Positions 26,108 through 34,955 of a stretch of DNA of 38,954 bases are shown one piece after another. The notes beneath the pieces are model-generated. The model was not told the origin of the DNA, did not search any database, and was given only the letters and a program-made list of their open reading frames with translations. Each line of letters opens with the position of its first letter. The first letter of the stretch is position 1. A program made the position numbers and the translations under genes. The stretch is taken from assembly GCA_003218395.1 (NCBI GenBank), contig QHNJ01000136.1, forward strand, positions 1 through 38,954, written 5' to 3'. The DNA comes from Verrucomicrobiota bacterium (GTDB lineage: Bacteria; Verrucomicrobiota; Verrucomicrobiia; Chthoniobacterales; UBA10450).

Positions 26108-26620
26108 TTAGCGAGATATTACGCGATGCAAAACGCTGATGGTGGCAGGCTGACTCAACGTTTGGTAAACGACGCAATATCGTTCGGTAAGACGAATCAA
26201 TGTGGCGAGCTGTTCTTCGCTGGCGTCAGTATCCAGATCGAAGTTCAGTCGAATCTGCTTGAAACCGACAGGCACATCTTTGGAAACGCCGAGGGTACCA
26301 CGAAAATCAAGATCGCCCTCCGCTCGTATCGTAGCGTTGCGTAATGGAATGCCCAGAGCGGTGGCGACTGCGCTCAATGTCACGCCTGCGCAGCCTACCA
26401 GCGCTTCGAGCAACATGTCGGCCGAACAGGCGCTCTGCCCATCGCCGCCGGTGGCCGGGTGAAGCCCGGCCTCGACGTGCGCTTTTCCGGTTTCTATTTT
26501 GCAGGTGATATTTTCGCCGATTCGTCCCTCGGCGCGTAGAGTGACCAACGCCGTTTCAGGACGCTCTCGATACTGCGCTTTGAGTGGCGCCTGCAGTGAC
26601 CTCAATTGGTCAGCATTCAT
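26108..26620 (-). CDS. OsmC-family peroxiredoxin-like protein
   Basis: A 170-residue OsmC/Ohr-type protein that reduces organic hydroperoxides with a pair of cysteines. The first conserved Cys sits in ADMLLEALVGCAGVTL (C77) and the second in TERYCVVYQTL (C149). The domain order (beta-rich N-terminus, long central helix, C-terminal strands) fits. The protein is closer to general OsmC than to Ohr. First gene of a two-gene unit with the cyclase fusion. Confidence 0.9.
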   Translation of the reverse strand: MNADQLRSLQAPLKAQYRERPETALVTLRAEGRIGENITCKIETGKAHVEAGLHPATGGDGQSACSADMLLEALVGCAGVTLSAVATALGIPLRNATIRAEGDLDFRGTLGVSKDVPVGFKQIRLNFDLDTDASEEQLATLIRLTERYCVVYQTLSQPATISVLHRVISR

Positions 26621-26766
26621 CGATCGCAGTTCGCGTGATTATTGATATTCGCATAATACCGTGATAGCGCGTCAAAAGCGACGCGGGGACGCGTGCGCAC
26701 TCCGAAAGCTTGCGCGAAACAGAACGCGCGTCTGCCTAGATTTCGCACGGAAGTGCTTTTTGGAGT

Positions 26767-26786
26767 GCGATGCGTCTTCGCATCGC
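26767..26786. repeat. Perfect 8-bp hairpin downstream of the FAD oxidase gene
   Basis: GCGATGCG and CGCATCGC pair perfectly around TCTT. It lies in the 251-base gap between the OsmC start and the FAD oxidase stop, which shows no gene. On the minus strand it is about 85 bases past the stop and has no T-run, so terminator function is uncertain. Confidence 0.55.
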
Positions 26787-26871
26787 TTTCATTCTCTCAA
26801 CGTCGATATGTTATGCGCAGTTGGATAGTCGTTCCTCGGAAAGTGAATCAAGCGCAGTAGATTGTTTCGGG

Positions 26872-28257
26872 CTATTTCTTGCTCGGCTTAATGTTTTGAT
26901 TCACGCGAAAGAAATTATCGGGGTCGTATTTATTTTTGATAGCAACCAGTCGCTCGTAGTTATCACCATAGGTCGCTTTCACGCGATCTTCTCCTTCGTC
27001 TCCCATCAGGAAGTTTACGTATGCTCCGCCAGCCGAGTAGGGATGTAGCGCATCGTAATAGCTCTTCGTCCACGAAATGGTCTTTTCATTGTTTGCCGGA
27101 TCAGGATCAACGCCGACCATTACTTGGGCCCAGATGGCATCGCGATAATTCCAGGCAGTATCATTTTTGCCGACGCGTGATGCGGCTCCGTTAATCGGAT
27201 ACATATGCATGGTGGAATGCATTGTTGGAAGCGCCTGACCAAAACGAATGTGCTCGCCAATCGCTTCATCGCTCAACTCATTCACGAAATCGGCACGCCA
27301 GTACCACTGCAATCCAGGGGGGTAAAGCGCGTCGAACATGGTTTGCAGGGCCGGTTGCGGAAGCGGACCGACAAAGTCGAGAGCAGGTTTCTTAAAAGCG
27401 CGGAGGGGTTTAAATGTTTCTTCGGCTTTCGTCTGTGGTCCAGTATATGCCCAAACCACGCCGCACATCTTTTTCATGTGCAGATGTTCAGGGAAAGGCG
27501 GTGCGGGTGGCACGGTGAGAAAAGCGAAGAAGCCATTCAAATCGTCGGGCGCCGCGGGAATTAGTCCGCGATACCACTTCATCACGTCTGCGGTTTCGCT
27601 CAACTCATAGAGCATTGGACCGCCGTAGATCACATCGATCGAATGCAGCTTGAACGTAAAAGACGTTATGACGCCGAAATTTCCACCACCGCCGCGAATG
27701 GCCCAGAACAAGTCGGGGTTCTCGTTAGCATTTGCTTTGACAAACTTCCCGTCCGCCAATACGACGTCGGCCGAGAGCAGATTGTCGATGGTTAGGCCGC
27801 ATTTGCGGGTGAGATGTCCGACCCCGCCGCCGAGCGTCAATCCGCCAACTCCAGTGGTAGAAATAACCCCGCTCGGTGTAGCAAGTCCAAATACGTGCGT
27901 GGCATGGTCCACGTCGCCCCACGTGCAGCCGCCACCGGCAGTGACGGTGCGCGCCCCGGGATCAACCCGCGTATATTTCATGGGCGCGAGGTCGATGACA
28001 AAGCCATCATCACAAATTCCCAAGCCTCCCGCGTTGTGTCCGCCGCTGCGGATCGCCAGAAGCAGCTCATTGTCTCTTGCAAAATTCACCGAACGAATTA
28101 CGTCCGCCACATCTGCGCAGCGCCCGATCAGGCGCGGTTTTTTATGGATCATTCCATTGTAAACCTTGCGGGCTTCGTCGTAATCGTTGTCGCCCGGCTC
28201 GATTACTCTGCCTCTCAGGCTGGTTTTTAGTTCTGCGATAGAATTCTCGTTGAGCAT
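26872..28257 (-). CDS. FAD-binding oxidoreductase, berberine-bridge-enzyme type
   Basis: A 461-residue flavoprotein with a PCMH-type FAD domain and a C-terminal BBE segment. LLLAIRSGGHNAGGLG contains the histidine (H74) to which FAD is covalently attached in this family. The Cys used for a second bond in bicovalent members is not seen in the STTGVGGLTLGGGVG stretch, so a single bond is likely. GGGGNFGVIT is the usual late FAD-binding turn, and the end YVNFLMGDEGEDRVKATYGDNYERL... with DPDNFF is the BBE motif. Such enzymes oxidise sugars or alcohols. The frame extends to 28314, but the Met at 28257 fits the normal length. Divergent from the 5'-nucleotidase gene. Confidence 0.9.
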   Translation of the reverse strand: MLNENSIAELKTSLRGRVIEPGDNDYDEARKVYNGMIHKKPRLIGRCADVADVIRSVNFARDNELLLAIRSGGHNAGGLGICDDGFVIDLAPMKYTRVDPGARTVTAGGGCTWGDVDHATHVFGLATPSGVISTTGVGGLTLGGGVGHLTRKCGLTIDNLLSADVVLADGKFVKANANENPDLFWAIRGGGGNFGVITSFTFKLHSIDVIYGGPMLYELSETADVMKWYRGLIPAAPDDLNGFFAFLTVPPAPPFPEHLHMKKMCGVVWAYTGPQTKAEETFKPLRAFKKPALDFVGPLPQPALQTMFDALYPPGLQWYWRADFVNELSDEAIGEHIRFGQALPTMHSTMHMYPINGAASRVGKNDTAWNYRDAIWAQVMVGVDPDPANNEKTISWTKSYYDALHPYSAGGAYVNFLMGDEGEDRVKATYGDNYERLVAIKNKYDPDNFFRVNQNIKPSKK

Positions 28258-28422
28258 GGTGAATGGGATCAGCTTTGGTTGAGGTTCCGCTTTCGCTGAA
28301 GCTTCGGCGAACAACGCATCATCACTGCAAAGATCGTGCGGTCAAGACAGCGAGTCCGAGCATTTTGATTGAGATGACGGTCTGCCGACAGGTAGTATGC
28401 CGATGAGGCGGAAGTTAAGGCG

Positions 28423-30051
28423 ATGTTTCATCCGGACAGATACTGGACGCGGCGCGATTTCTTGAAGCTCGTTGGCCGGGCGGGACTGGTCAGCGCAGTC
28501 CCAACGCTGGCTAGCGCGGCTGCCGCGCTGGAGTCCGATACGGTTTGCATTTCGATCCTGCACACGACGGATCTCCATGGTCATATCTTGCCCACCTCCG
28601 ATTACGACGGAAATCCTGATCGCGGCGGAATGGCGCGTTGCGTTACGCAAATTCGGCGTTGGCAACAGGAAAATCCTAACTCGCTCTTGATCGACGTCGG
28701 GGACGTGTATCAAGGCACCGATGTCAGCTTGCGAAGCAAGGGCGAGCTTATGATCGACCTATTTAATCATGTCAATTATGACGCCTGGATCATCGGCAAT
28801 CATGAGTTCGACTGGGGGACCGAAACGTTTGTGCAAACGCTGCAAAGATCGACAATGCCTGTGCTCGCCGCCAACACAGTCCTGGAAGGAAGACCAGCCG
28901 GCGAATTTTCTGATGCGAAGCATCCATTCGCGAAGGTCCAGCCCTTCATCTTGAAGGATATCGCTGGAATCAAGCTTGCGATCATCGGCGTCACCACGCC
29001 GGGGATGACGTTTTGGCTGCGTCCGGAATTTACCCGCGGGATCGAATTTCAATATCCGATCGAGCCCGTTCGCCGCGCGATCGCGAGGGCAAAGAGCGAA
29101 GGCGCAAATGCCATTGTTCTGTCGGGTCACATGGGACTGAAGACGCGCAGCGGTGGCGATGATTTCGCGAATACGGTGATGGCATTGACGTCAGAATTTC
29201 CGGAGGGAGCGGTGTTTATCGCCGGTCATACGCATCAGGCAGTTCCGAGCCGCCTGACCAACAGTGTGCTTTTTACTCAGGCGGACCATTTCGGCATTCA
29301 TGTGGGGCGCGTCGATCTTCTCTTCGATCGCAGGTCAAAGAAACTGCTCCATCGGGAAGCGATCTGCGAGGTGATGGATAACCGTTTTCGTTTCGATCAC
29401 GTGATCGTTTCGCGAGCGAAATCGCTGCTCGCCGAATCGGACGCTGCCCTGGCACAGCCGATCGGCAAACTGGCCGAGACTCTGCGGGGTCGAAGCCGCC
29501 CAGGCATGCCAAGCGCTGTTGAGAGACTCATCGGAGAGGCGATCATGGAAGCGTTACGGGAACGAAGCGTCCCGGTTGCTGGCGTCATGCACGGTACGTT
29601 CGATGATAAGGCCGATTTGGTCGCCGGGCCCAAATCGGTAAACGACATTTGGAATTTGCTTCCCTACGAAAACTACATTGTAACGGCAGAGCTCACGCCT
29701 GAGGAAACAAAAACTGTCATGGAGGAAGTGTTCACCAGCCACGAGAAGCGCAACCTGCTTGGTTTCGAAGTGAAGACAGAAGGCCGCGGTTACGATTGTC
29801 GAATTGTATCGATGACTTTGGCTGATGGACGGCCACTTGATCGCAGCGAGAAGTACGTCATCGCATTTAACAGCTTTGATTCACGCAGCGGCGGCCATCA
29901 TTTCATGAAATTGCGCGCGTTGCTTGAAACGCCGTCCGCCAACAGCACTCTGCACCCCATACAAACACGCGACGCACTCATCGATTACTTTCAGCGCCAC
30001 AAAATTGTCTATCGAGTCGCGGGAACAATTCCGACGGCAATCGCGGCATAA
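28423..30051 (+). CDS. Tat-exported 5'-nucleotidase/metallophosphoesterase
   Basis: A 542-residue exported enzyme. The twin-arginine signal WTRRDFLKLVG (8-18) precedes a hydrophobic stretch ending near residue 35, so it is folded in the cytoplasm, probably with its metals. The calcineurin-like domain has HTTDLHGH (about 47-54), DVGDVYQG, GNHEFDWG and AGHTHQ, the full two-metal set. The C-terminal 5_nucleotid_C domain has DIWNLLPYENYIV and a late FNSFDSRSGGHHF. It probably releases phosphate or nucleosides in the periplasm (UshA/SoxB-like family; exact substrate unknown). First gene of a co-directional run through cutA. Confidence 0.92.
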   Translation: MFHPDRYWTRRDFLKLVGRAGLVSAVPTLASAAAALESDTVCISILHTTDLHGHILPTSDYDGNPDRGGMARCVTQIRRWQQENPNSLLIDVGDVYQGTDVSLRSKGELMIDLFNHVNYDAWIIGNHEFDWGTETFVQTLQRSTMPVLAANTVLEGRPAGEFSDAKHPFAKVQPFILKDIAGIKLAIIGVTTPGMTFWLRPEFTRGIEFQYPIEPVRRAIARAKSEGANAIVLSGHMGLKTRSGGDDFANTVMALTSEFPEGAVFIAGHTHQAVPSRLTNSVLFTQADHFGIHVGRVDLLFDRRSKKLLHREAICEVMDNRFRFDHVIVSRAKSLLAESDAALAQPIGKLAETLRGRSRPGMPSAVERLIGEAIMEALRERSVPVAGVMHGTFDDKADLVAGPKSVNDIWNLLPYENYIVTAELTPEETKTVMEEVFTSHEKRNLLGFEVKTEGRGYDCRIVSMTLADGRPLDRSEKYVIAFNSFDSRSGGHHFMKLRALLETPSANSTLHPIQTRDALIDYFQRHKIVYRVAGTIPTAIAA

Positions 30052-30105
30052 GGTTTCACCAGTTCTCCCTTGCAAAAGCGGCACATTTTGCTTGCCTATT
30101 TTGCC

Positions 30106-30849
30106 ATGCGACTTGGCATCTTTTGCGCGATTGGCTTGCTGATCACTGCCGCCTTCGCGTCATCGCAAACGGGAAAAATTGCGTCGCCTACGGCGACGCC
30201 GGCGTTGCCGGAGTTCCGGCCCGCTCTGCTTGGGACGGCTCCCGATTCACTGATAAACAGAATCGACACTGCCGACTTGATCAAAAAGGGTCAAAAGGAC
30301 GCCGCGGTCATGTTTTCCTGCCTCGTGGCACCGACCGGTGACATTGTCCGGAGCGGCGCTTATCGCGGCACGCGGGGATCGGAACTGCTGGAGCAAGAGC
30401 TACTAAAACGCCTCGCCAACGCGAAGTTCGTCCCTGCTATTCACAATCACCAACCGGTCATCGCTATTTTCTACGGCACGGTGACGTTCGCAGTTGTGAA
30501 TGGCAAACCGCGACTGCGCATTTTCTCCAATCAGCAACTGGATGAACTAAAAAAGGAAAACGATTTCATCGATCCACAACCATATGTTGGGCAGGACTCA
30601 AAATTTACCGGCATACGTTATCCTGACACAGGGACTACGGTGCAACTGACTGGAGTTGCTGAGTTGGCGCTCAATGTCGATACTGGTGGGAATCTGAAGA
30701 GCATGCAGGTTCTCTCCGAGGAGCCGCCGTATCTTGGCTTCGGGCAAGCAGCCATATCCGATTTCAGCGGCGCCAAATTTATTCCGGCATTCCGGGACGG
30801 CAAACCTGTTGAGAGCAAAGTCACGATTTCAGTTTACTACAAGCCATAG
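30106..30849 (+). CDS. Secreted protein with TonB-C-like modules
   Basis: A 247-residue protein with a signal peptide or anchor (MRLGIFCAIGLLITAAFASSQ). The first module (about 40-140) and the second (about 165-247) both have the strand pattern of TonB C-terminal or related periplasmic domains. The second is clearest: GVAELALNVDTGGNLKSMQVLSEEPP, then GAKFIPAFRDGKPVESKVTISVYY, the usual 'A...F.PA...G.PV...V.V.V.F' ending. It lacks the single N-terminal helix and Pro-rich spacer of a real TonB, so energy transduction is doubtful. A TTG at 30070 would add 12 residues. Lies in line with the nucleotidase and glycosylase genes. Confidence 0.72.
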   Translation: MRLGIFCAIGLLITAAFASSQTGKIASPTATPALPEFRPALLGTAPDSLINRIDTADLIKKGQKDAAVMFSCLVAPTGDIVRSGAYRGTRGSELLEQELLKRLANAKFVPAIHNHQPVIAIFYGTVTFAVVNGKPRLRIFSNQQLDELKKENDFIDPQPYVGQDSKFTGIRYPDTGTTVQLTGVAELALNVDTGGNLKSMQVLSEEPPYLGFGQAAISDFSGAKFIPAFRDGKPVESKVTISVYYKP

Positions 30850-30894
30850 GATCAGGTTGCTCTCAAAAACGAATGGGCCGGCTAGGGTGAGAGG

Positions 30895-31479
30895 GTGAAC
30901 AAGATTATCCACGTGTCTTTTTTTAAACGTGACCCCATCACGTGCGCGCGTGAGTTGATTGGTGCGGAATTGATTTGGGGCGATTGCTCAGGTGTGATCG
31001 TTGAGACAGAAGCCTACAATGCAATAAATGACGAGGCCTGCCACACCTTCATGCGTCCCAGCACGCGCGCCTTTATCGAGCGAAATAAGGCAGGCGCCGC
31101 TTATGTCTATTTCAATTACGGGATGCACTGGATGCTGAATGTGCTGGTGAAAGGAGACGCGGATGGTTTCGTTTTGATTCGTGCCTTGGAACCGAGAGCC
31201 GGAATCGAGCGGATGAAAGAACGTCGAAAACTCGATGGCGTGAAACGACTCTGCTCAGGACCGGGCAAGCTCACGCAGGCGCTCGGCATTACCGATCGCC
31301 AGCACGAAATGAATTTGTGTGCCGACCCGCGACACTGTTTTGCCTCCAATGCAGAAGCACGCCTGAGGCGGCTCGATGTTGTGGCAGATAAACGCATCGG
31401 TATCACGCGTTCCGCGGATTTGCCATGGCGTTTCACTCTTCGCGGAAGCCCCTTCGTTAGCGCCCCGGTGAGACGGTAG
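30895..31479 (+). CDS. 3-methyladenine DNA glycosylase (AAG/MPG family)
   Basis: A 194-residue base-excision repair enzyme removing alkylated purines. The VETEAY motif supplies the catalytic Glu (E39) and the intercalating-side Tyr (Y41). AAYVYFNYGMHWMLNVL and VLIRALEP are standard, and LCSGPGKLTQALGI is the family's late motif. Starts with GTG at 30895 after an AG-rich stretch. It is 45 bases after the TonB-C-like gene and 94 before mnmA, so it may share their transcript. Confidence 0.92.
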   Translation: MNKIIHVSFFKRDPITCARELIGAELIWGDCSGVIVETEAYNAINDEACHTFMRPSTRAFIERNKAGAAYVYFNYGMHWMLNVLVKGDADGFVLIRALEPRAGIERMKERRKLDGVKRLCSGPGKLTQALGITDRQHEMNLCADPRHCFASNAEARLRRLDVVADKRIGITRSADLPWRFTLRGSPFVSAPVRR

Positions 31480-31573
31480 CCGCTCTGTTATCCAAAGAGC
31501 TCCTTTCCGGGCAGCATAGGCTGGCCGGAAACGTTGACTCACGCATCTCTTCATCGAAGTTGGTCGTCTCGAA

Positions 31574-32674
31574 ATGAATCGAAAGAAACAACGTGTCTTG
31601 CTTGGTATGAGCGGTGGGGTGGACTCCAGCGTGGCGGGATATTTGCTGCGCGAGCAGGGCTACGAGGTCATCGGCGTGACCATGAAGGTTTGGCCGCAGG
31701 ACTGCATCTCGCGCGCGGAAGACAAATGTTGCGGTCCGCAAGCGGTGGCCGATGCACGCGGCGTTGCGCATTCCCTTGGTATTCCACATTACGTGGTGGA
31801 CGAAGCCGACCAGTTCGAGCGCCTCGTGATTGATTATTTCTCCAGCGAGTACCAGGCCGGTCGGACGCCGAATCCATGCGTGATATGCAATGAAAAGATC
31901 AAGTTCGGTAATCTCTGGAGCAAAGCGGCGGCCTTGGGCTGCGATTATATCGCTACCGGCCATTACGCGATCATCGAGCATCACTCCAATCGCGCCGTGC
32001 TGCGAAAGGGCGTCGATCCGCGCAAAGATCAGTCCTATTTTCTGTTCAGCTTGCGCCAGACACAATTGCGGCGCGCGCTCACGCCGCTCGGCAAAATGTC
32101 CAAGCCGCAAATTCGCGAAATTGCGCGCTCGCTAGGTCTGAAAGTCGCCGACAAGATCGACAGTCAGGAAATCTGCTTTGTGCCGGGCAATGATTACAAA
32201 GCATTTTTGCGATCGCACCTCGGAGAAAATGAGTTTCATCGCGGCGAGATTTACGATGCCGATGGGAACTTCGTTGCCGAACACAACGGCATTGAGCTTT
32301 TCACAATCGGCCAGCGCAAAGGACTTCCGGGCGGATCGCTGCGGCCGCGTTACGTTGTCGATGTCGATCCCGAAACAAATCGCGTGACTGTCGGCGACGC
32401 GCCCGATTTGGTTTGCGATGAATTCGAAATTGACCGGACAAATTGGATCGAGCGCGATCTGCCGAGCGAAGATGTCGATCTTACCGTGAAGATTCGCTAC
32501 AGCCATCCGGGCACACCTGCGACTGTGACGCCGCTGGAAAATAATCGGGCACGGATTCGATTGCGTGAGCCGCAGCGCGCGGTAACGCCCGGACAAGCCG
32601 CGGTGATTTACGATGGCGACGTTGTGATCGGCGGCGGTTGGATTTGCAGACGGGAGGCCTTGGTTCCTGCCTGA
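31574..32674 (+). CDS. mnmA: tRNA-specific 2-thiouridylase
   Basis: A 366-residue enzyme that puts sulfur on U34 of tRNA-Lys, -Glu and -Gln. The PP-loop GMSGGVDSS is at residues 11-19. The catalytic cysteines are in TPNPCVICN (C102) and SQEICFVPG (C202). ATGHYA, RKDQSYFLF and the C-terminal GQAAVIYDGDVVIGGGWI are all family hallmarks. Full length. Stop lies 2 bases before the cutA ATG, so the two are co-translated. Confidence 0.96.
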   Translation: MNRKKQRVLLGMSGGVDSSVAGYLLREQGYEVIGVTMKVWPQDCISRAEDKCCGPQAVADARGVAHSLGIPHYVVDEADQFERLVIDYFSSEYQAGRTPNPCVICNEKIKFGNLWSKAAALGCDYIATGHYAIIEHHSNRAVLRKGVDPRKDQSYFLFSLRQTQLRRALTPLGKMSKPQIREIARSLGLKVADKIDSQEICFVPGNDYKAFLRSHLGENEFHRGEIYDADGNFVAEHNGIELFTIGQRKGLPGGSLRPRYVVDVDPETNRVTVGDAPDLVCDEFEIDRTNWIERDLPSEDVDLTVKIRYSHPGTPATVTPLENNRARIRLREPQRAVTPGQAAVIYDGDVVIGGGWICRREALVPA

Positions 32675-32676
32675 CA

Positions 32677-32997
32677 ATGGCGGAGAAAATTGTTCTCATT
32701 CTAAGCACGTTTCCGGATCGCGAGACCGCGCACCGGATTTCGAATCAGCTCGTCACCGAAAAATTCGCGGCGTGCGCAAATATTTTGCCGGCGGTCGAAT
32801 CGATTTATCGCTGGAAAGACAAAATCGAAACCGGAAGCGAAATACTGGTCTTTTTCAAGCTCAGCGAAGATCGACAATCAGCGTTTCAAGAAAAACTGCG
32901 TTCGCTTCATCCCTACGAAGTTCCAGAAATGATTTTTGTTCCGGTCTCCAGCGGCTTGCCCAAATATTTGCGCTGGGTTGTCGAGAACTGTGGCTAG
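32677..32997 (+). CDS. cutA: CutA divalent-cation tolerance protein
   Basis: A 106-residue trimeric PII-like fold protein linked to copper and other divalent cation tolerance. CANILPAVESIYRWKDKIE and LHPYEVPEMIFVPV are the classic motifs. The ATG at 32677 is 2 bases past the mnmA stop; an upstream in-frame start would overlap mnmA needlessly. Its TAG overlaps the stop of the convergent permease through a shared CTAG. Confidence 0.94.
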   Translation: MAEKIVLILSTFPDRETAHRISNQLVTEKFAACANILPAVESIYRWKDKIETGSEILVFFKLSEDRQSAFQEKLRSLHPYEVPEMIFVPVSSGLPKYLRWVVENCG

Positions 32998-34415
32998 CCG
33001 CGCCGACCTTTCTTGCCAACGAGATAAATTGCGACGCCAGTGGCGTTAGCGATTCCGGTTACGGCGATGATCTTCACGGCGAAGCTTAACGGGCTTGGCA
33101 CGTCGATAATCGGATAGATGGTGAAAAAAATCGCGGACAGCGAGACAGCAGCGCCGCAGATCGCCGCAATGCGCAACCAGATCGGAGCGCCCGAACGAAT
33201 CGCACCCGCGCCAAAGATCGGTATTGCGAACATCGTGAAGTAAACGATGCCGTAGAAAACATTCGCGGCGTTATCGACGAGTTGAAACGCTTCCTGGATT
33301 CCGGCACCGATCTGGCTGGCGATCGCGATGAGAAGTGTGGTCGCGCCGACGAAGATGATGGAATTGACTGGCGTTTTGTATCGCGGATGCAAACGGGAAA
33401 ACCAATTCGGCAGCAGTCGATCCCATCCCGCAACCATCGGCAACCGTGAGCTGCCGGTTACGTGAACGCTGGTCGAAGAGATCGATCGCGCGGTCATTAA
33501 CAAAATTCCAATCGACGCGATGGCGCCTGCGATTGGAAAGGAACGTAGCCCGAGTCGCAGGGTTTGCGGCACCGGACCAATGAGATTGATCGGATTGTTG
33601 CCGATGAACGCGAGCACCGAGCTCGTACCGAGAATGAACATCAGCGCGATCACCGGCGAAGCGATGAGAACCGAGCGTCCGATGTCACGCGCGGGGGCGC
33701 GCGTTTCGCCGGCGAGAATTGCTACGTATTCAAATCCGCTGAGCGCGCCGACCGCGAGCTTGCTGAAGATATTGAAGCAGTAGAAGATCGACATCGCGGG
33801 CAGCGCGAGTTGAAGCGGCTGATAGGCTTTCAATTCGCCGCGCGCGAGGCCAAGCAGCGGCAACAAAATCAGCGCCGCATAAACGACGAGCATCGCAAAG
33901 GCACCGAGATTGTGGAGCCATTTACCTAAGGACAAACCGCGGACACAAGCCCAGCCGAGGCCGGCGACGAGCGCCGTGCTAATGAAGGAGACACACCACT
34001 TGCTGTCCGGCATCCACGCGGCGCCGGGGCCGATCGCGTAAGAGATGTTAGTGGTCGTGAACATTCCGCCGAGTGCGATGACCGTGATCGAAAGCAGCCA
34101 GAGATTCCAGGCGACAATAAATCCGGCGAACTCGTTGAAGCCGAGCTTGGCCCATTGATAAATGCCGCCTTCGAGTGGCATCCGATTGCTCAAATAAATC
34201 ACGACCGCGGCCTGCGGAATGTAGAAAAGCAAAATGGCGAGGAGCCAAAAGAAAAGGTGCGCTTGTCCGAGCTTCGCCGCGGCGCCGACCCAGCTCGAGC
34301 CGACGACAAAGAGAATTTGCGTCAAAACGAGATCGAAAAGGCCGAGCGGTTTCTTGAGGGATTCGCTGCGCGTTTCGACGTTTTGCTCAGCACGCTCAAA
34401 ATCGGTAGTCACCAC
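32994..34415 (-). CDS. APC-superfamily amino acid permease (second)
   Basis: A 473-residue transporter with about twelve helices. Helix 1 LGLFDLVLTQILFVVGSSWVGAA is a variant of the APC substrate-binding helix (the normal G-x-G is replaced by GSSWVG). Helix 6 region SKLAVGALSGFEYVAILAGE has the GFE motif typical of basic/neutral amino acid carriers, and RSISSTSVHVTGSSRLPMVAGWDRLLP is the conserved loop. GTG start at 34415. Last gene of the operon with the VanX-like dipeptidase, so the likely cargo is an amino acid such as D-Ala or its transamination partners; this is inference. Confidence 0.88.
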   Translation of the reverse strand: MVTTDFERAEQNVETRSESLKKPLGLFDLVLTQILFVVGSSWVGAAAKLGQAHLFFWLLAILLFYIPQAAVVIYLSNRMPLEGGIYQWAKLGFNEFAGFIVAWNLWLLSITVIALGGMFTTTNISYAIGPGAAWMPDSKWCVSFISTALVAGLGWACVRGLSLGKWLHNLGAFAMLVVYAALILLPLLGLARGELKAYQPLQLALPAMSIFYCFNIFSKLAVGALSGFEYVAILAGETRAPARDIGRSVLIASPVIALMFILGTSSVLAFIGNNPINLIGPVPQTLRLGLRSFPIAGAIASIGILLMTARSISSTSVHVTGSSRLPMVAGWDRLLPNWFSRLHPRYKTPVNSIIFVGATTLLIAIASQIGAGIQEAFQLVDNAANVFYGIVYFTMFAIPIFGAGAIRSGAPIWLRIAAICGAAVSLSAIFFTIYPIIDVPSPLSFAVKIIAVTGIANATGVAIYLVGKKGRRG

Positions 34416-34448
34416 AATTATTCCAACAAGATGTCGATTCTTGCGGGA

Positions 34449-34955
34449 CTAATGTTCCTCGTCTGGTTTTTTCGCAGGCGCTCGTTCGTTCCGAAATTCG
34501 CGGTGACGAATTTTGCCGCCGGCGTATGCGATGTAGCCGCCGATCCCCAGAGTCACCGCGCCGAAGAGAATCACCGCGATAACCAGCGGCGCAGACGATT
34601 TCGGCCATTTCATCGGTGCTGCGATTGCGATGGCACTCAAAGCTGCGAGCGCGTAGAAAATCCAGATCAGGTCTTCGGCGCGATCCTGGTGCGCATCGAG
34701 CCACGCTTTCCCGTCTTCGTCCGCCATCGAAAGGACCCGGTCGTAAGCTTGTTCTCCAAATTCGTAGGCCGGCCAGGCCGAGGCAGAGGTGATGAGCACC
34801 AGCGCTAACGTTGCGACTTGAGCGTGGCGGCTCTTCAAAGAAAGAGCGATGACCAGTCCAATCCAACCCATGAGCAATCCATAAATCGGCAATGGATTGA
34901 TCAATACGTGGATATATTCCGGTTGCCGCAAGTGTCGAAGCAACGTGTCGATCAT
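34449..34955 (-). CDS. Four-helix membrane protein of unknown function
   Basis: A 168-residue protein with four hydrophobic helices (about 18-43, 49-67, 98-117 and 124-150) and a charged C-terminus. Between helices 2 and 3 is a charged loop (YDRVLSMADEDGKAWLDAHQDR). No family recognised. The Met at 34955 overlaps the TGA of the VanX-like gene by 4 bases (ATGA), implying coupled translation; the frame is open upstream to 35030 but that part lies inside the dipeptidase gene. Confidence 0.75.
   Translation of the reverse strand: MIDTLLRHLRQPEYIHVLINPLPIYGLLMGWIGLVIALSLKSRHAQVATLALVLITSASAWPAYEFGEQAYDRVLSMADEDGKAWLDAHQDRAEDLIWIFYALAALSAIAIAAPMKWPKSSAPLVIAVILFGAVTLGIGGYIAYAGGKIRHREFRNERAPAKKPDEEH

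Noticed and set aside
26767-26786. Hairpin as terminator of the FAD oxidase gene
   Set aside because: No T-run on the relevant strand and about 85 bases past the stop; kept only as a repeat.
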